Origin: Pseudomonadota bacterium
GTDB taxonomy: Bacteria > Pseudomonadota > Alphaproteobacteria > Acetobacterales > Acetobacteraceae
Assembly (NCBI GenBank): GCA_021805545.1
Contig: JAJZFB010000067.1
Span: 1-64,000 of the forward strand
Direction: 5' to 3'
Length of the DNA stretch: 64,000 nt
Of this stretch, positions 34,633 to 43,102 are shown one piece after another (the first letter of the stretch is position 1; each line of letters opens with the position of its first letter). Under the pieces are notes generated by a model, which ran no database searches, was not told the origin of the DNA, and worked only from the letters and a program-made list of their open reading frames with translations. The position numbers were made by a program, and so were the translations under genes.

Positions 34633-35049
34633 TCAGATTAGCGCCTCCCATGCCAAATTAAGGAATGAAACGGCTGAATCGGTGTCACCAACATTATGTG
34701 CATCGTTCCATATCTCGTTAGCACGGGTATTCGCTTGCTCGGGGGTCATAGCTTTATTGCGGCGGCTAATTTCGAGCACTAATCGTTCGATAACAGCAAC
34801 AACATTGCGCCGGCCATCTGAATTGTATGCTGACGAAAAAATACCAGGAAAGTATTTGGATTTTTTTGTGACGATTTGAGCGATTGCTTTGATAGTCGGA
34901 TCGGATTGCAAACCATTTTGTAGAAGACGACGAACCGCTTCTGTTTCTGTCGGTATCTGATGGAAATGACGATATTGCGCAATCCGATCCCAAAGCTCAT
35001 CGGGAAGAGTGACGGTCTTACGTGAAACCGCGTTTTGCGGGGATGACAT
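34633..35049 (-). CDS. Hypothetical protein with ribbon-helix-helix-like N-terminus
   Basis: About 138 aa on the strand opposite the ilv genes. AAGGAG 7 nt before ATG 35049 fixes the start. Residues 10-50 (RKTVTLPDELWDRIAQYRHF, then TETEAVRRLLQNGL) fit an RHH DNA-binding fold; the rest is helical and unrecognised. Codon use is AT-richer than the surrounding ilv genes, which suggests acquisition. Repeated ACC/GGT words upstream (35070-35125) may be its operator. Function unknown. Confidence 0.7.
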   Translation of the reverse strand: MSSPQNAVSRKTVTLPDELWDRIAQYRHFHQIPTETEAVRRLLQNGLQSDPTIKAIAQIVTKKSKYFPGIFSSAYNSDGRRNVVAVIERLVLEISRRNKAMTPEQANTRANEIWNDAHNVGDTDSAVSFLNLAWEALI

Positions 35050-35266
35050 TAGCAAACTCCTTGCATCTTAAATCACCATATACACCAATATTACCAATGA
35101 TGCAATTGATGATTTTGGTGATACGGTGTGGGGTCGATAAGCGTAGAGCTGCCCGCTTTTGTGCCCTACCTTGGTAATCCGAAAGCCAAACTGCTATTCA
35201 CGGGCTTTTTGCTCGACAGCCCAAGGTGGACGTATTACAAATCGTCATACAAGGAGCCGCTCAGCC

Positions 35267-35497
35267 ATGTCCGCCACCGTCACCCTCCGCAAAACCGGCA
35301 ATTCCGTCGGCATCGCCCTCCCTTCAGACACGCGCATCCGTCTGGGCTTGGAAGCCGGGCAGGAACTTACCCTCGTCGAGCTGTCCGACGGCATAAAGCT
35401 GGTGAAGCGCAACCTTGAGCTGGAACGCCAGTTGGCCGCCGCGCGCGCCGTGCTGCGTGAGCAGGCGGATGCGTTGCAGGAGTTGGCCAAGAGGTGA
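35267..35497 (+). CDS. AbrB/MazE-type antitoxin partner of Doc
   Basis: 76 aa. A swapped-hairpin AbrB-like start (ATVTLRKTGNSVGIALPSD) is followed by LGLEAGQELTLVELSDGIKL, then a helical tail (ELERQLAAARAVLREQADAL) suited to wrap a toxin. AAGGAG lies 10 nt before ATG 35267. It overlaps the doc-like gene by 4 nt, so it is the antitoxin of a type II pair. The AbrB fold instead of Phd is a known variation. Confidence 0.85.
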   Translation: MSATVTLRKTGNSVGIALPSDTRIRLGLEAGQELTLVELSDGIKLVKRNLELERQLAAARAVLREQADALQELAKR

Positions 35498-35877
35498 GCG
35501 CCCCGGCGTTTATTGAGCCGGATGCCGTATTGTACCTGCATGATTTTTCCGTCCGTGAATGGGGCGGGTACCATGGGGTGCGCGATGCGGCCTTGCTGGA
35601 AAGCGCGCTGCACCGCCCGCGCGACCGGTTTGCCTATGAGCCTGAGTGCGGCATCTTCCGGCTTGCCGCGGCCTATGCGTTTGGTATTGCCAAGAACCAC
35701 CCGTTTTTGGACGGCAATAAACGCACGGGCTGGGCGGTTTGTGTCACTTTTCTTAAGATCAACGGGATAGACCTGACCGTCCCGGCCATGGCGGTGGTGG
35801 AAACCATGGTAGCGCTGGCCGAAGGGGGGCTGGATGAGCCCGGCTTTTCCGCATGGCTGGCCCGTTTCGCGGCCTGA
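35494..35877 (+). CDS. doc: Doc-type toxin (Fic-fold kinase)
   Basis: 127 aa, with the Fic/Doc motif NHPFLDGNKRTGW (HxFxDGNKR). Doc phosphorylates EF-Tu in the best known case. The family start is conserved too: HDFSVREWGGYHGVRDAALLESAL. A GTG start overlaps the antitoxin by 4 nt. It lies between ilvN and ilvC, so the pair splits the ilv operon. Confidence 0.92.
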   Translation: MSAPAFIEPDAVLYLHDFSVREWGGYHGVRDAALLESALHRPRDRFAYEPECGIFRLAAAYAFGIAKNHPFLDGNKRTGWAVCVTFLKINGIDLTVPAMAVVETMVALAEGGLDEPGFSAWLARFAA

Positions 35878-35938
35878 ACTGCCCCCGCAGGGTGACAGAA
35901 TGGCGAAAAAGGAATAGGGAGCCGCCAGTATTTTTTGA

Positions 35939-36982
<1,044 letters not shown>

Positions 36983-36987
36983 TTGCC

Positions 36988-37431
36988 ATGGATGGCACGC
37001 GGCCGCCCCACCAGCCCCGCGTGCATCTCATAAAACTTGCCGTGGGGGTGCGCGATTTCGCGCATCTCGCGGCCATACAGCAAGCAAGGGCGGCGGCAAC
37101 GCCGCCCTTGCGGCATTTAACGCGCAATTTTCCCAAGCGGACGGAAGAGCTGCTGGCCGGCGGGTCTATTTACTGGGTGATTGGCGGGCTTATTTCCGCG
37201 CGGCAGTTGCTGGCGGGGGTGGAGCGCGCGGCGGAGGCCGATGGCACGCCCTGCACCGCCCTGGTGCTTAACCCGGCGCTGGTGCAGGTGGCGCCGCGGC
37301 CCATGCGGGCCTTCCAGGGCTGGCGGTATTTGGCGCCGCAGGACGCGCCGCCGGATTTGGGGGCGGATGGCGGCGATGCCGCAATGCCCGAGGAGATGCG
37401 GCGGCAATTGGCGGCGCTGGGGCTGTTGTAA
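36988..37431 (+). CDS. DUF1489 family protein
   Basis: 147 aa, conserved in alphaproteobacteria and of unknown function. It shows VHLIKLAVGVRDFAHL near the start, NFPKRTEELLAGGSIYWVIGG in the middle, and ALVLNPALVQVAPRPMRAF followed by GWRYL near the end. ATG 36988 is 5 nt after the ilvC stop, so it is probably read from the ilvC transcript. Confidence 0.85.
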   Translation: MDGTRPPHQPRVHLIKLAVGVRDFAHLAAIQQARAAATPPLRHLTRNFPKRTEELLAGGSIYWVIGGLISARQLLAGVERAAEADGTPCTALVLNPALVQVAPRPMRAFQGWRYLAPQDAPPDLGADGGDAAMPEEMRRQLAALGLL

Positions 37432-37471
37432 GAACCCGGATTGCCGTCACCGCGAGCTATGGCTTAACTGG

Positions 37472-37560
37472 TTGGTATCGCGCGTGGGGCTAGCGGGGCG
37501 GCCACGCGCCAAGCATAAGCCTTATACCAACGGTCATGCTCAATGACCGTTGGTATAAGC
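37472..37560 (+). repeat. Dispersed double-hairpin repeat (ACCAACGGTCAT family), copy 1
   Basis: The element opens TTGGTATCGCGCGTGGGGCT, folds CGCGTGGGGC with GCCACGCG, then has a second hairpin ACCAACGGTCAT-GCTCA-ATGACCGTTGGT. Nearly the same sequence recurs at about 44964-45088 and 63341-63429, and the second hairpin alone at 42959-42993 in inverted orientation. It fills the DUF1489-fabD gap. Confidence 0.85.
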
Positions 37561-37624
37561 AAATTTTGCGTCTGCCCGGAGCCATGCTATCGCCCGGCCC
37601 AAATTCACGCAGGAGACGCATCTA

Positions 37625-38581
37625 ATGGCGGTTCACGCCTTCATATTTCCTGGGCAAGGCAGCCAGGCCGTTGGCATGGGGCGCGACCTGGCGGCGGCCT
37701 TCGGCCCGGCGCGCCAGGTGTTCGAGGAAGTGGACGAAGTGTTGAAGCAGAAGCTGACCAAGCTGATGTTTGACGGCCCCGCTGATGAGCTGACCCTGAC
37801 GGAGAACGCGCAGCCCGCGCTCATGGCGGTGTCTCTGGCCGTGCTGCGCGTGCTGCAGGCGGAGGGCGGCATTACGCTGAAGGACAAGGTGGCGCTGGTG
37901 GCCGGGCATAGCCTGGGCGAATACAGCGCCCTGGCGGCGGCGGATGCGTTTTCCGTCGCCGATACGGCACGGCTGCTGAAGCTGCGCGGCCAGGCCATGC
38001 AGAAGGCCGTGCCCGCCGGGCAGGGCGCCATGGCCGCGCTGCTGGGTGCCGAAATGGCGCTGGCCCAGCAAATTTGCGCCGAAGCCGCGGAAGGCCCGGA
38101 TGGGCGTGAGGTGATCGGTTGCGCCAACGATAATGGCGGCGGGCAGGTGGTCATCTCTGGCCATAAGGCGGCGGTGGACCGCGCCATTGAAATTGCCAAG
38201 ACCAAGGGCGTGAAGCGCGCCATGCTGCTGCCGGTTTCCGCCCCGTTCCATTGCGCGCTCATGGCCCCGGCGGCGGATGCCATGGCGGAAGCCTTCGCCA
38301 GCACGCCGCCGCGCGCGCCCATTGTACCGGTGGTGGCCAATGTTACGGCGCAAAAAGTGACCGGCCCGGCGGAAATACGCAACCTGCTGGTGCAGCAGGT
38401 AACGGCCACCGTGCGCTGGCGCGAGAGCGTGCAGGAAATGGCGGCGCTTGGGGTGGACAGCTTCATCGAGCTGGGTGCGGGCAAGGTGCTGTCCGGGCTG
38501 GTGAAGCGTATCGTGCCCGATGCCAATGCCATCTCCGCCGGCTCCCCCGCCGACATCGAAGCTCTGCTGAAGGTTCTGTAA
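37625..38581 (+). CDS. fabD: Malonyl-CoA:ACP transacylase FabD
   Basis: 318 aa. Moves malonyl groups to ACP for fatty-acid elongation. It opens FIFPGQGSQAVGMGRDLA, with the nucleophile elbow VAGHSLGEYSALAAA (Ser), a PVSAPFHCALM block (His) and a GAGKVLSGL end. AGGAG about 10 nt before ATG 37625 supports the start. fabG follows after its stop with no gap. A dispersed repeat ends about 65 nt upstream. Confidence 0.96.
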   Translation: MAVHAFIFPGQGSQAVGMGRDLAAAFGPARQVFEEVDEVLKQKLTKLMFDGPADELTLTENAQPALMAVSLAVLRVLQAEGGITLKDKVALVAGHSLGEYSALAAADAFSVADTARLLKLRGQAMQKAVPAGQGAMAALLGAEMALAQQICAEAAEGPDGREVIGCANDNGGGQVVISGHKAAVDRAIEIAKTKGVKRAMLLPVSAPFHCALMAPAADAMAEAFASTPPRAPIVPVVANVTAQKVTGPAEIRNLLVQQVTATVRWRESVQEMAALGVDSFIELGAGKVLSGLVKRIVPDANAISAGSPADIEALLKVL

Positions 38582-39319
38582 ATGTTTGACCTGACTGGTA
38601 AAACCGCACTGGTTACCGGCGCCTCCGGTGGCATAGGCGCGGAAATTGCCCGCGCGCTGCACCGCCAGGGCGCGGTGGTGGCGCTCTCTGGCACGCGGCG
38701 CGAGGCCCTGGATGCCCTGGCCGCCGAGCTAGGGGAGCGCGTGCATGTGCTGCCCGCCGACCTTGGCGTGGCGGAAGAAGCGGCGCGGCTGATCGCCGAT
38801 GCCGAAGCCGCCATGGGCAAGGTGGATATTCTGGTGAACAATGCCGGGCTGACCAAGGACGGGCTGGTTTTGCGCATGTCCGACGCCGATTGGGACAAGG
38901 TGCTGAACGTGGACCTCGGCGCGCCCTTCCGCCTGACCAAGGCGGTGCTTAAATTCATGCTCCGCCGCCGCGCCGGGCGCATCATCAATATCGGCTCCAT
39001 CGTGGGCGCCACGGGCAACCCGGGCCAGGCCAATTACTGCGCCGCCAAGGCCGGGCTGGTGGGCATGACCAAATCTCTGGCGCAGGAAGTCGCCTCGCGC
39101 GGCATTACGGTGAACCTGGTCGCCCCCGGCTTTATCGAAACCCCGATGACCGATGCGCTGACCGAGGCGCAGCGCACTGACCTTTCGGGCAAAATCCCGC
39201 TGGGCCGTTTGGGCCAGCCGGGGGACATCGCCGCCGCCGTGGTGTATCTGGCCGCCGATGAGGCGGGCTGGGTCACCGGCTCCACCATTCATGTGAATGG
39301 CGGCATGGCGATGGTTTGA
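38582..39319 (+). CDS. fabG: 3-oxoacyl-[ACP] reductase FabG
   Basis: 245 aa SDR. TGASGGIGAEIARAL binds NADPH, NNAG follows (LVNNAGLTKDGLVLRMSDAD), and the catalytic YCAAKAG and Ser (GSIVGATGNPGQANY) are present. The end SGSTIHVNGGMAMV is typical of FabG. It abuts fabD and precedes acpP, the classic fab order. In the 180-bp gap to acpP only GC-rich stem words (for example 39403-39419) are visible. Confidence 0.95.
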   Translation: MFDLTGKTALVTGASGGIGAEIARALHRQGAVVALSGTRREALDALAAELGERVHVLPADLGVAEEAARLIADAEAAMGKVDILVNNAGLTKDGLVLRMSDADWDKVLNVDLGAPFRLTKAVLKFMLRRRAGRIINIGSIVGATGNPGQANYCAAKAGLVGMTKSLAQEVASRGITVNLVAPGFIETPMTDALTEAQRTDLSGKIPLGRLGQPGDIAAAVVYLAADEAGWVTGSTIHVNGGMAMV

Positions 39320-39498
39320 GCGCCAGGATTTGAGCCATGCGCCCCCGGCTTGGCGTGGCGCAAAAAACCATGCTAAGCGCCACCCCGGCTTACATCTGGG
39401 CTGGGGCCAAACCGGCCCCAAGGTTAGCGCTTAACCCCATACGGTGCTAAGGTTGCGCCGTATCTCCACCAAACCAGTTTGCAGGAAAGTAAATTTTT

Positions 39499-39738
39499 AT
39501 GAGCGAAATCGCCGACAAAGTTAAAAAAATTGTTGTCGAGCATCTCGGCGTGGACGAAGGCAAGGTGACCCCCGAAGCCTCCTTCATCGACGATCTGGGC
39601 GCTGACTCGCTGGACACTGTGGAGCTGGTGATGGCGTTCGAGGAAGCCTTCGGCGTGGAAATCCCCGAGGATGCCGCCGAGAAGATCGCGACCGTGAAGG
39701 ATGCGGTTGAGTATATCGAGAAGCAGAAGGCCGAATAA
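39499..39738 (+). CDS. acpP: Acyl carrier protein
   Basis: 79 aa, acidic, four-helix carrier. The phosphopantetheine site is in [19 protein letters not shown] (Ser of DSL). It shows [17 protein letters not shown] and the end [14 protein letters not shown], typical. A weak SD (AGGAAAG) lies upstream of ATG 39499. Its stop codon forms the first bases of the large hairpin element at 39738-39877. Confidence 0.98.
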   Translation: MSEIADKVKKIVVEHLGVDEGKVTPEASFIDDLGADSLDTVELVMAFEEAFGVEIPEDAAEKIATVKDAVEYIEKQKAE

Positions 39739-39877
39739 AAACTGGTTAAAACGCGTTCTGGTGGCCGCACAGGGGCGAAAATCTCCGCTCCGGTGCTCAT
39801 GTACTGATGTACACTCCGCTCCGGTGCTCGAAATTCGCCCCTGTGCGACTCACCAGAGCGCGTTTTAATCCAGTTTT
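39738..39877. repeat. Large hairpin element with conserved loop (copy 1, acpP-fabF gap)
   Basis: Arms of about 42 nt (39738-39779 and 39834-39877) pair almost perfectly. The inner part (39780-39833) holds a direct repeat of CTCCGCTCCGGTGCTC around a small inverted repeat TGTAC-TGAT-GTACA. A second copy (54595-54700) has the same inner sequence, inverted, and the same outer CTGGTG...CACCAG, but a different middle stem that is again perfectly paired. The arm begins in the acpP stop codon and ends in GTTTTT, so it might also end acpP transcription. Confidence 0.9.
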
Positions 39878-39916
39878 TGGGTCCGCCAGGTAGATTGAGC
39901 CGTCCGAGGAGTTGCC

Positions 39917-41176
39917 ATGCGCCGTGTTGTCGTAACCGGAATGGGGATCGCCTGCCCGCTTGGGCTAGGCGCCGATCATGTCTGGAAGAGGCTGATTAAC
40001 GGAGAATCCGGGATTTCAGCCGTCACGCAGTTCGACACCACGGAGCTGACCGCCAAAATCGCGGGCCAGGTGCCCGCGGGCTCCCGCGCGGATGGCGGGC
40101 TGGACCTTGCCGAGTGGATTCCCGTGAAGGAACTCAAGAAGATGGACCGCTTCATCCATCTGGGCATTGTCGCGGCCTCCATGGCCATCGAGGATTCCGG
40201 CTGGGCGCCGCGCACGGAAGAAGACAAATACGCGGCGGGCGTGATGATCGGCTCTGGCATTGGCGGGCTGCAGACCATTTATGAGGGCGCGATTACGGTG
40301 CATGAGGGCCGCGCGCGGCGCCTCTCGCCGTTTTTCATCCCGGCTGCGCTCATCAACCTCATCTCGGGCCAGGTTTCCATTAAATATGGGCTGAAAGGCC
40401 CCAACCATTCCGCCGTTACGGCCTGCGCCACCGGCGTGCATGCCATTGGCGACGCAGCCCGGCTGGTCGCTTATGGCGATGCCGACATCATGGTGGCGGG
40501 CGGTGCCGAGGCGGCGGTGAACCCGCTGGGCATAGCCGGATTCTGCGCCGCGCGCGCTCTCTCCACCAACTTCAACGGCCGCCCCGCCGAAGCCTCGCGC
40601 CCCTGGGACAAGGACCGCGACGGGTTTGTGATGGGCGAGGGTGCTGGCGTGGTGGTGCTGGAGGAATACGAGCACGCCAAAAAGCGCGGCGCGAAGATTT
40701 ACGCCGAGATTGGCGGCTATGGCATGTCGGGCGACGCGCACCACATTACCGCCCCGGCGGAGCACCACGATGGCGCTTTCCGCGCCATGAAGGCGGCTTT
40801 CAAAAATGGCGGGCTTGGCCCGGCGGATGTGCAATATATTAACGCGCACGGCACCTCCACCCCGCTGGGGGATGATTTGGAGCTGGAGGCGGTGGAGAAT
40901 ATGTTCGGCGCGCATGCCAGCAAGGTTGCCATGTCGTCCACCAAATCGGCCATTGGGCATTTGCTGGGCGCGGCGGGCGCGGTGGAAGCCATTTTCTCCA
41001 TCCTCGCCATCCGCGACAATGTGGCGCCGCCGACGCTGAATTTGCATGAACCCAGCCGCGCCTCGGCGATAGACCGCGTGGCGCTGCAGGCGCAGGAACG
41101 GAAGATTGGCGTGGCCCTGTCCAACAGCTTCGGCTTTGGCGGCACCAACGCCTCCATTCTGTTCAAGCGCGCCTAA
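39917..41176 (+). CDS. fabF: 3-oxoacyl-[ACP] synthase II FabF
   Basis: 419 aa condensing enzyme. It opens RRVVVTGMGIACPLGLGA, with the nucleophile in VTACATGVHAIGDAARL (Cys), the two His in NAHGTSTPLGD and SAIGHLLGAAGAVE, and a GFGGTNASILF end. AGGAG 7-8 nt upstream of ATG 39917. It follows acpP across the large hairpin element, and mltG follows after 11 nt, the usual fabF-mltG pairing. Confidence 0.96.
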   Translation: MRRVVVTGMGIACPLGLGADHVWKRLINGESGISAVTQFDTTELTAKIAGQVPAGSRADGGLDLAEWIPVKELKKMDRFIHLGIVAASMAIEDSGWAPRTEEDKYAAGVMIGSGIGGLQTIYEGAITVHEGRARRLSPFFIPAALINLISGQVSIKYGLKGPNHSAVTACATGVHAIGDAARLVAYGDADIMVAGGAEAAVNPLGIAGFCAARALSTNFNGRPAEASRPWDKDRDGFVMGEGAGVVVLEEYEHAKKRGAKIYAEIGGYGMSGDAHHITAPAEHHDGAFRAMKAAFKNGGLGPADVQYINAHGTSTPLGDDLELEAVENMFGAHASKVAMSSTKSAIGHLLGAAGAVEAIFSILAIRDNVAPPTLNLHEPSRASAIDRVALQAQERKIGVALSNSFGFGGTNASILFKRA

Positions 41177-41187
41177 GCCCAGCCGCC

Positions 41188-42147
41188 TTGCGCCGTTCCG
41201 GCCGCATTTTCCTGCTGCTTCTGACCCTGCTGGTCACGTTAAGGGTTGGGGAGCGGGCGGTGTATCAGGCGTATCACGCGCCGGGCATAGGCCAGCAGAG
41301 CCAGGATTTTTTCGTGCAGGCGGGCACCAGCCGCGATGTGGCCGACGCGCTGGCCAAGGCGCGGATCATCAAATACACATCGGTGTTCCGCGCCGCCGAA
41401 TTTTTCACGCGCGGCCAGGGGCCGTTGCGCACGGGTGAGTATCTGGTGCCGGCCCATGCCTCGGTGGCGGAAATTTTGCGCTTGCTGCGCCAGGGCAAGC
41501 AGGTAGAGCACCAGCTCACCATTCCCGAGGGGCTGACCAGCCAGCAGATTGCCGCGCTGATAAACGCCGCCCCCCTGGCCGCGGGCAAGGTGGCGCCGCC
41601 GCCAGAAGGCAGCGTGCTGCCGCAAACCTATAATTACTTATGGAACACCCCCCGCGCCACCCTGCTGCGCCGCGCCCAGGCGGCCATGCACACGGCGCTG
41701 CATGCGGCCTGGGCCGGGCGCGCGCCAGGCCTGCCCCTGCACAGCAAGGCGGCGGCGGTGAACCTGGCCGCCATTGTGCAGGCCGAGGCCAAGCTGACCG
41801 CCGAGATGCCCCGTATTGCCAGCGTGTATGAGAACAGGCTGAACCAGGGCATGAAGCTGCAAGCCGACCCAACGGTGATTTATGCCATAACCAATGGCGC
41901 CAAGGTGGGCGGGGTAGATTTGCAGCCGGCGGATTTGTCCAACCCCTCGCCCTATAATACCTACATGCATGGCGGGCTGCCGCCCGGCCCCATCTGCACG
42001 CCAGGGCTGGCGGCGCTAAATGCCGTGCTGCACCCGGCCCAGACGGATGATTTTTACTTTGTGGCCAATGGCACGGGCGGGCACACATTCTCGCGCAGCT
42101 TCCAGGGCCAGTTGCGGGCCATCAAGAAATACCTCGATACGCGCTGA
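41188..42147 (+). CDS. mltG: Endolytic murein transglycosylase MltG
   Basis: About 319 aa with an N-terminal membrane anchor (FLLLLTLLVTL). It cleaves nascent glycan strands and ends their growth. The YceG fold is seen in LTIPEGLTSQQIAALI, VLPQTYNY, the active-site helix NLAAIVQAEAKLTAEMPRIA, then QADPTVIYAI, YNTYMHGGLPPGPICTPG and FVANGTGGHTFSRS. The active-site helix reads IVQAE where IVEKE is usual; the second Glu is kept. The apparent start is TTG (41188), weak, with no better start in frame after the fabF stop. Confidence 0.92.
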   Translation: MRRSGRIFLLLLTLLVTLRVGERAVYQAYHAPGIGQQSQDFFVQAGTSRDVADALAKARIIKYTSVFRAAEFFTRGQGPLRTGEYLVPAHASVAEILRLLRQGKQVEHQLTIPEGLTSQQIAALINAAPLAAGKVAPPPEGSVLPQTYNYLWNTPRATLLRRAQAAMHTALHAAWAGRAPGLPLHSKAAAVNLAAIVQAEAKLTAEMPRIASVYENRLNQGMKLQADPTVIYAITNGAKVGGVDLQPADLSNPSPYNTYMHGGLPPGPICTPGLAALNAVLHPAQTDDFYFVANGTGGHTFSRSFQGQLRAIKKYLDTR

Positions 42148-42179
42148 CCGGCCCGGGCGCCAAACGCCCGTGCCAGGAT

Positions 42180-42719
42180 CTATTGTCCTAACGGCTTCTC
42201 TTTTGAGGTAAACTCGCCGGTCAAAGCCGATAACTCCCCAATATCTTTATGATTTTCCGAGTCATATATCGTTCCACTCACCGGAATCGAGGTATCCGCT
42301 GAACCGGCTACACATGCCGCGGCCCTAGCAAATCCCGTCTTGGCGGTAAAATCCAGCGGTGCCCATAAGTCGTTTTCCACCACCATGCTGTACGAGGTAA
42401 GGCCCGGTGCTTGGCGCCAAGTCAAAGAATCGACCAACCCGGCATTTTTTGCTGTATTTATGAGGCCTTTGCATTTTGCCAGCAGCGCCAGATCAGGCGT
42501 TGCCGGCGCCGCCGGTGCACCTTGGCCGCCAGTATCGGATGCGCCGATTAGGATCATCAATCCAACTATTCCAGCCACGGAAAACCACACAATTTGCCGC
42601 CCGGAAAGTTGAGTTCCCTTGCTTCTAGCAGGTTTCGTCACACCACAATGCGGGCAAACCTTCGCTTGGCTGCTTATTTGCCCGGAGCATTCACGGCACC
42701 GCACTAATGCCATCTTCAT
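42180..42719 (-). CDS. Zinc-ribbon, single-span membrane protein of unknown function
   Basis: 179 aa. An N-terminal zinc ribbon (CRECSGQISSQAKVCPHCG, two CxxC pairs) is followed by a basic stretch, a transmembrane segment (IVWFSVAGIVGLMILIGA), a Pro/Ala linker, and a periplasmic-like domain with Cys at AKCKG and AACVAG. Similar layouts occur in DUF-annotated phage- or host-associated membrane proteins. The function is not known. It is convergent with mltG. Base composition is AT-richer than mltG. Confidence 0.75.
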   Translation of the reverse strand: MKMALVRCRECSGQISSQAKVCPHCGVTKPARSKGTQLSGRQIVWFSVAGIVGLMILIGASDTGGQGAPAAPATPDLALLAKCKGLINTAKNAGLVDSLTWRQAPGLTSYSMVVENDLWAPLDFTAKTGFARAAACVAGSADTSIPVSGTIYDSENHKDIGELSALTGEFTSKEKPLGQ

Positions 42720-42764
42720 TCCCTAATCTTATGCATCTGTTCGTTACATTAAACCGTAGAAATT

Positions 42765-42896
42765 TCAAACGCTACAATTAGGTTGAAAGAATATCGGTAA
42801 ATATAAATGCATATGCCGGGCATTGACCATGCTGAGCAGCCAGGTGGTGAGCGCGAAGCCGAAAAGCCCCAGCGGGGCTGGATTTGCAAGTTTCAT
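42765..42896 (-). pseudogene. Truncated acetate/succinate transporter (SatP/YaaH, GPR1 family), N-terminal remnant
   Basis: A GGAGG about 7 nt before ATG 42896 starts a 43-residue frame, MKLANPAPLGLFGFALTTWL and on, which matches the N-terminus of AceTr (YaaH/GPR1) transporters. After LLSMVNA the frame leaves the family and stops. No remaining helices were found downstream on the strand. Thus the ribosome site and first helix survive but the gene is broken. It lies in a 360-bp gap together with two repeat elements (42959-42993 and 43026-43102). Confidence 0.6.
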
Positions 42897-42958
42897 GCCG
42901 GTCCTCCGGTAATTCTGGTTTTTAGGGTGCCGTGCGCAAGCTGCGCCGCAACGTGCTT

Positions 42959-42993
42959 GTACCAACGGTCATTGAGCATGACCGTTGGTATTA
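42959..42993 (-). repeat. Dispersed hairpin repeat (ACCAACGGTCAT family), partial inverted copy
   Basis: TACCAACGGTCAT-TGAGC-ATGACCGTTGGTA is the second hairpin of the family, inverted relative to the copies at 37472, 44964 and 63341. The first hairpin is absent here. Confidence 0.8.
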
Positions 42994-43025
42994 TAGCACC
43001 AGGTTTGAGACGGAGGGTGAAATTA

Positions 43026-43102
43026 GCGCGATGGCTTGAGATGCGCCCGCTTTGCGCGCGATTCGAAAGTCTGAATCGCGCTCTACCGCGTTGATTGAGA
43101 GC
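43026..43102 (+). repeat. Dispersed repeat family 2 (copy A, at hemA 3' end)
   Basis: It contains CTTGAGATGCGC, GCGCGCGATTCGAAAGTCTG, AATCGCGC and TTGATTGAGAGC, which recur inverted at 58868-58945 next to tlyA. The hemA stop (43083-43085) and about the last six codons lie inside the repeat. Confidence 0.8.
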
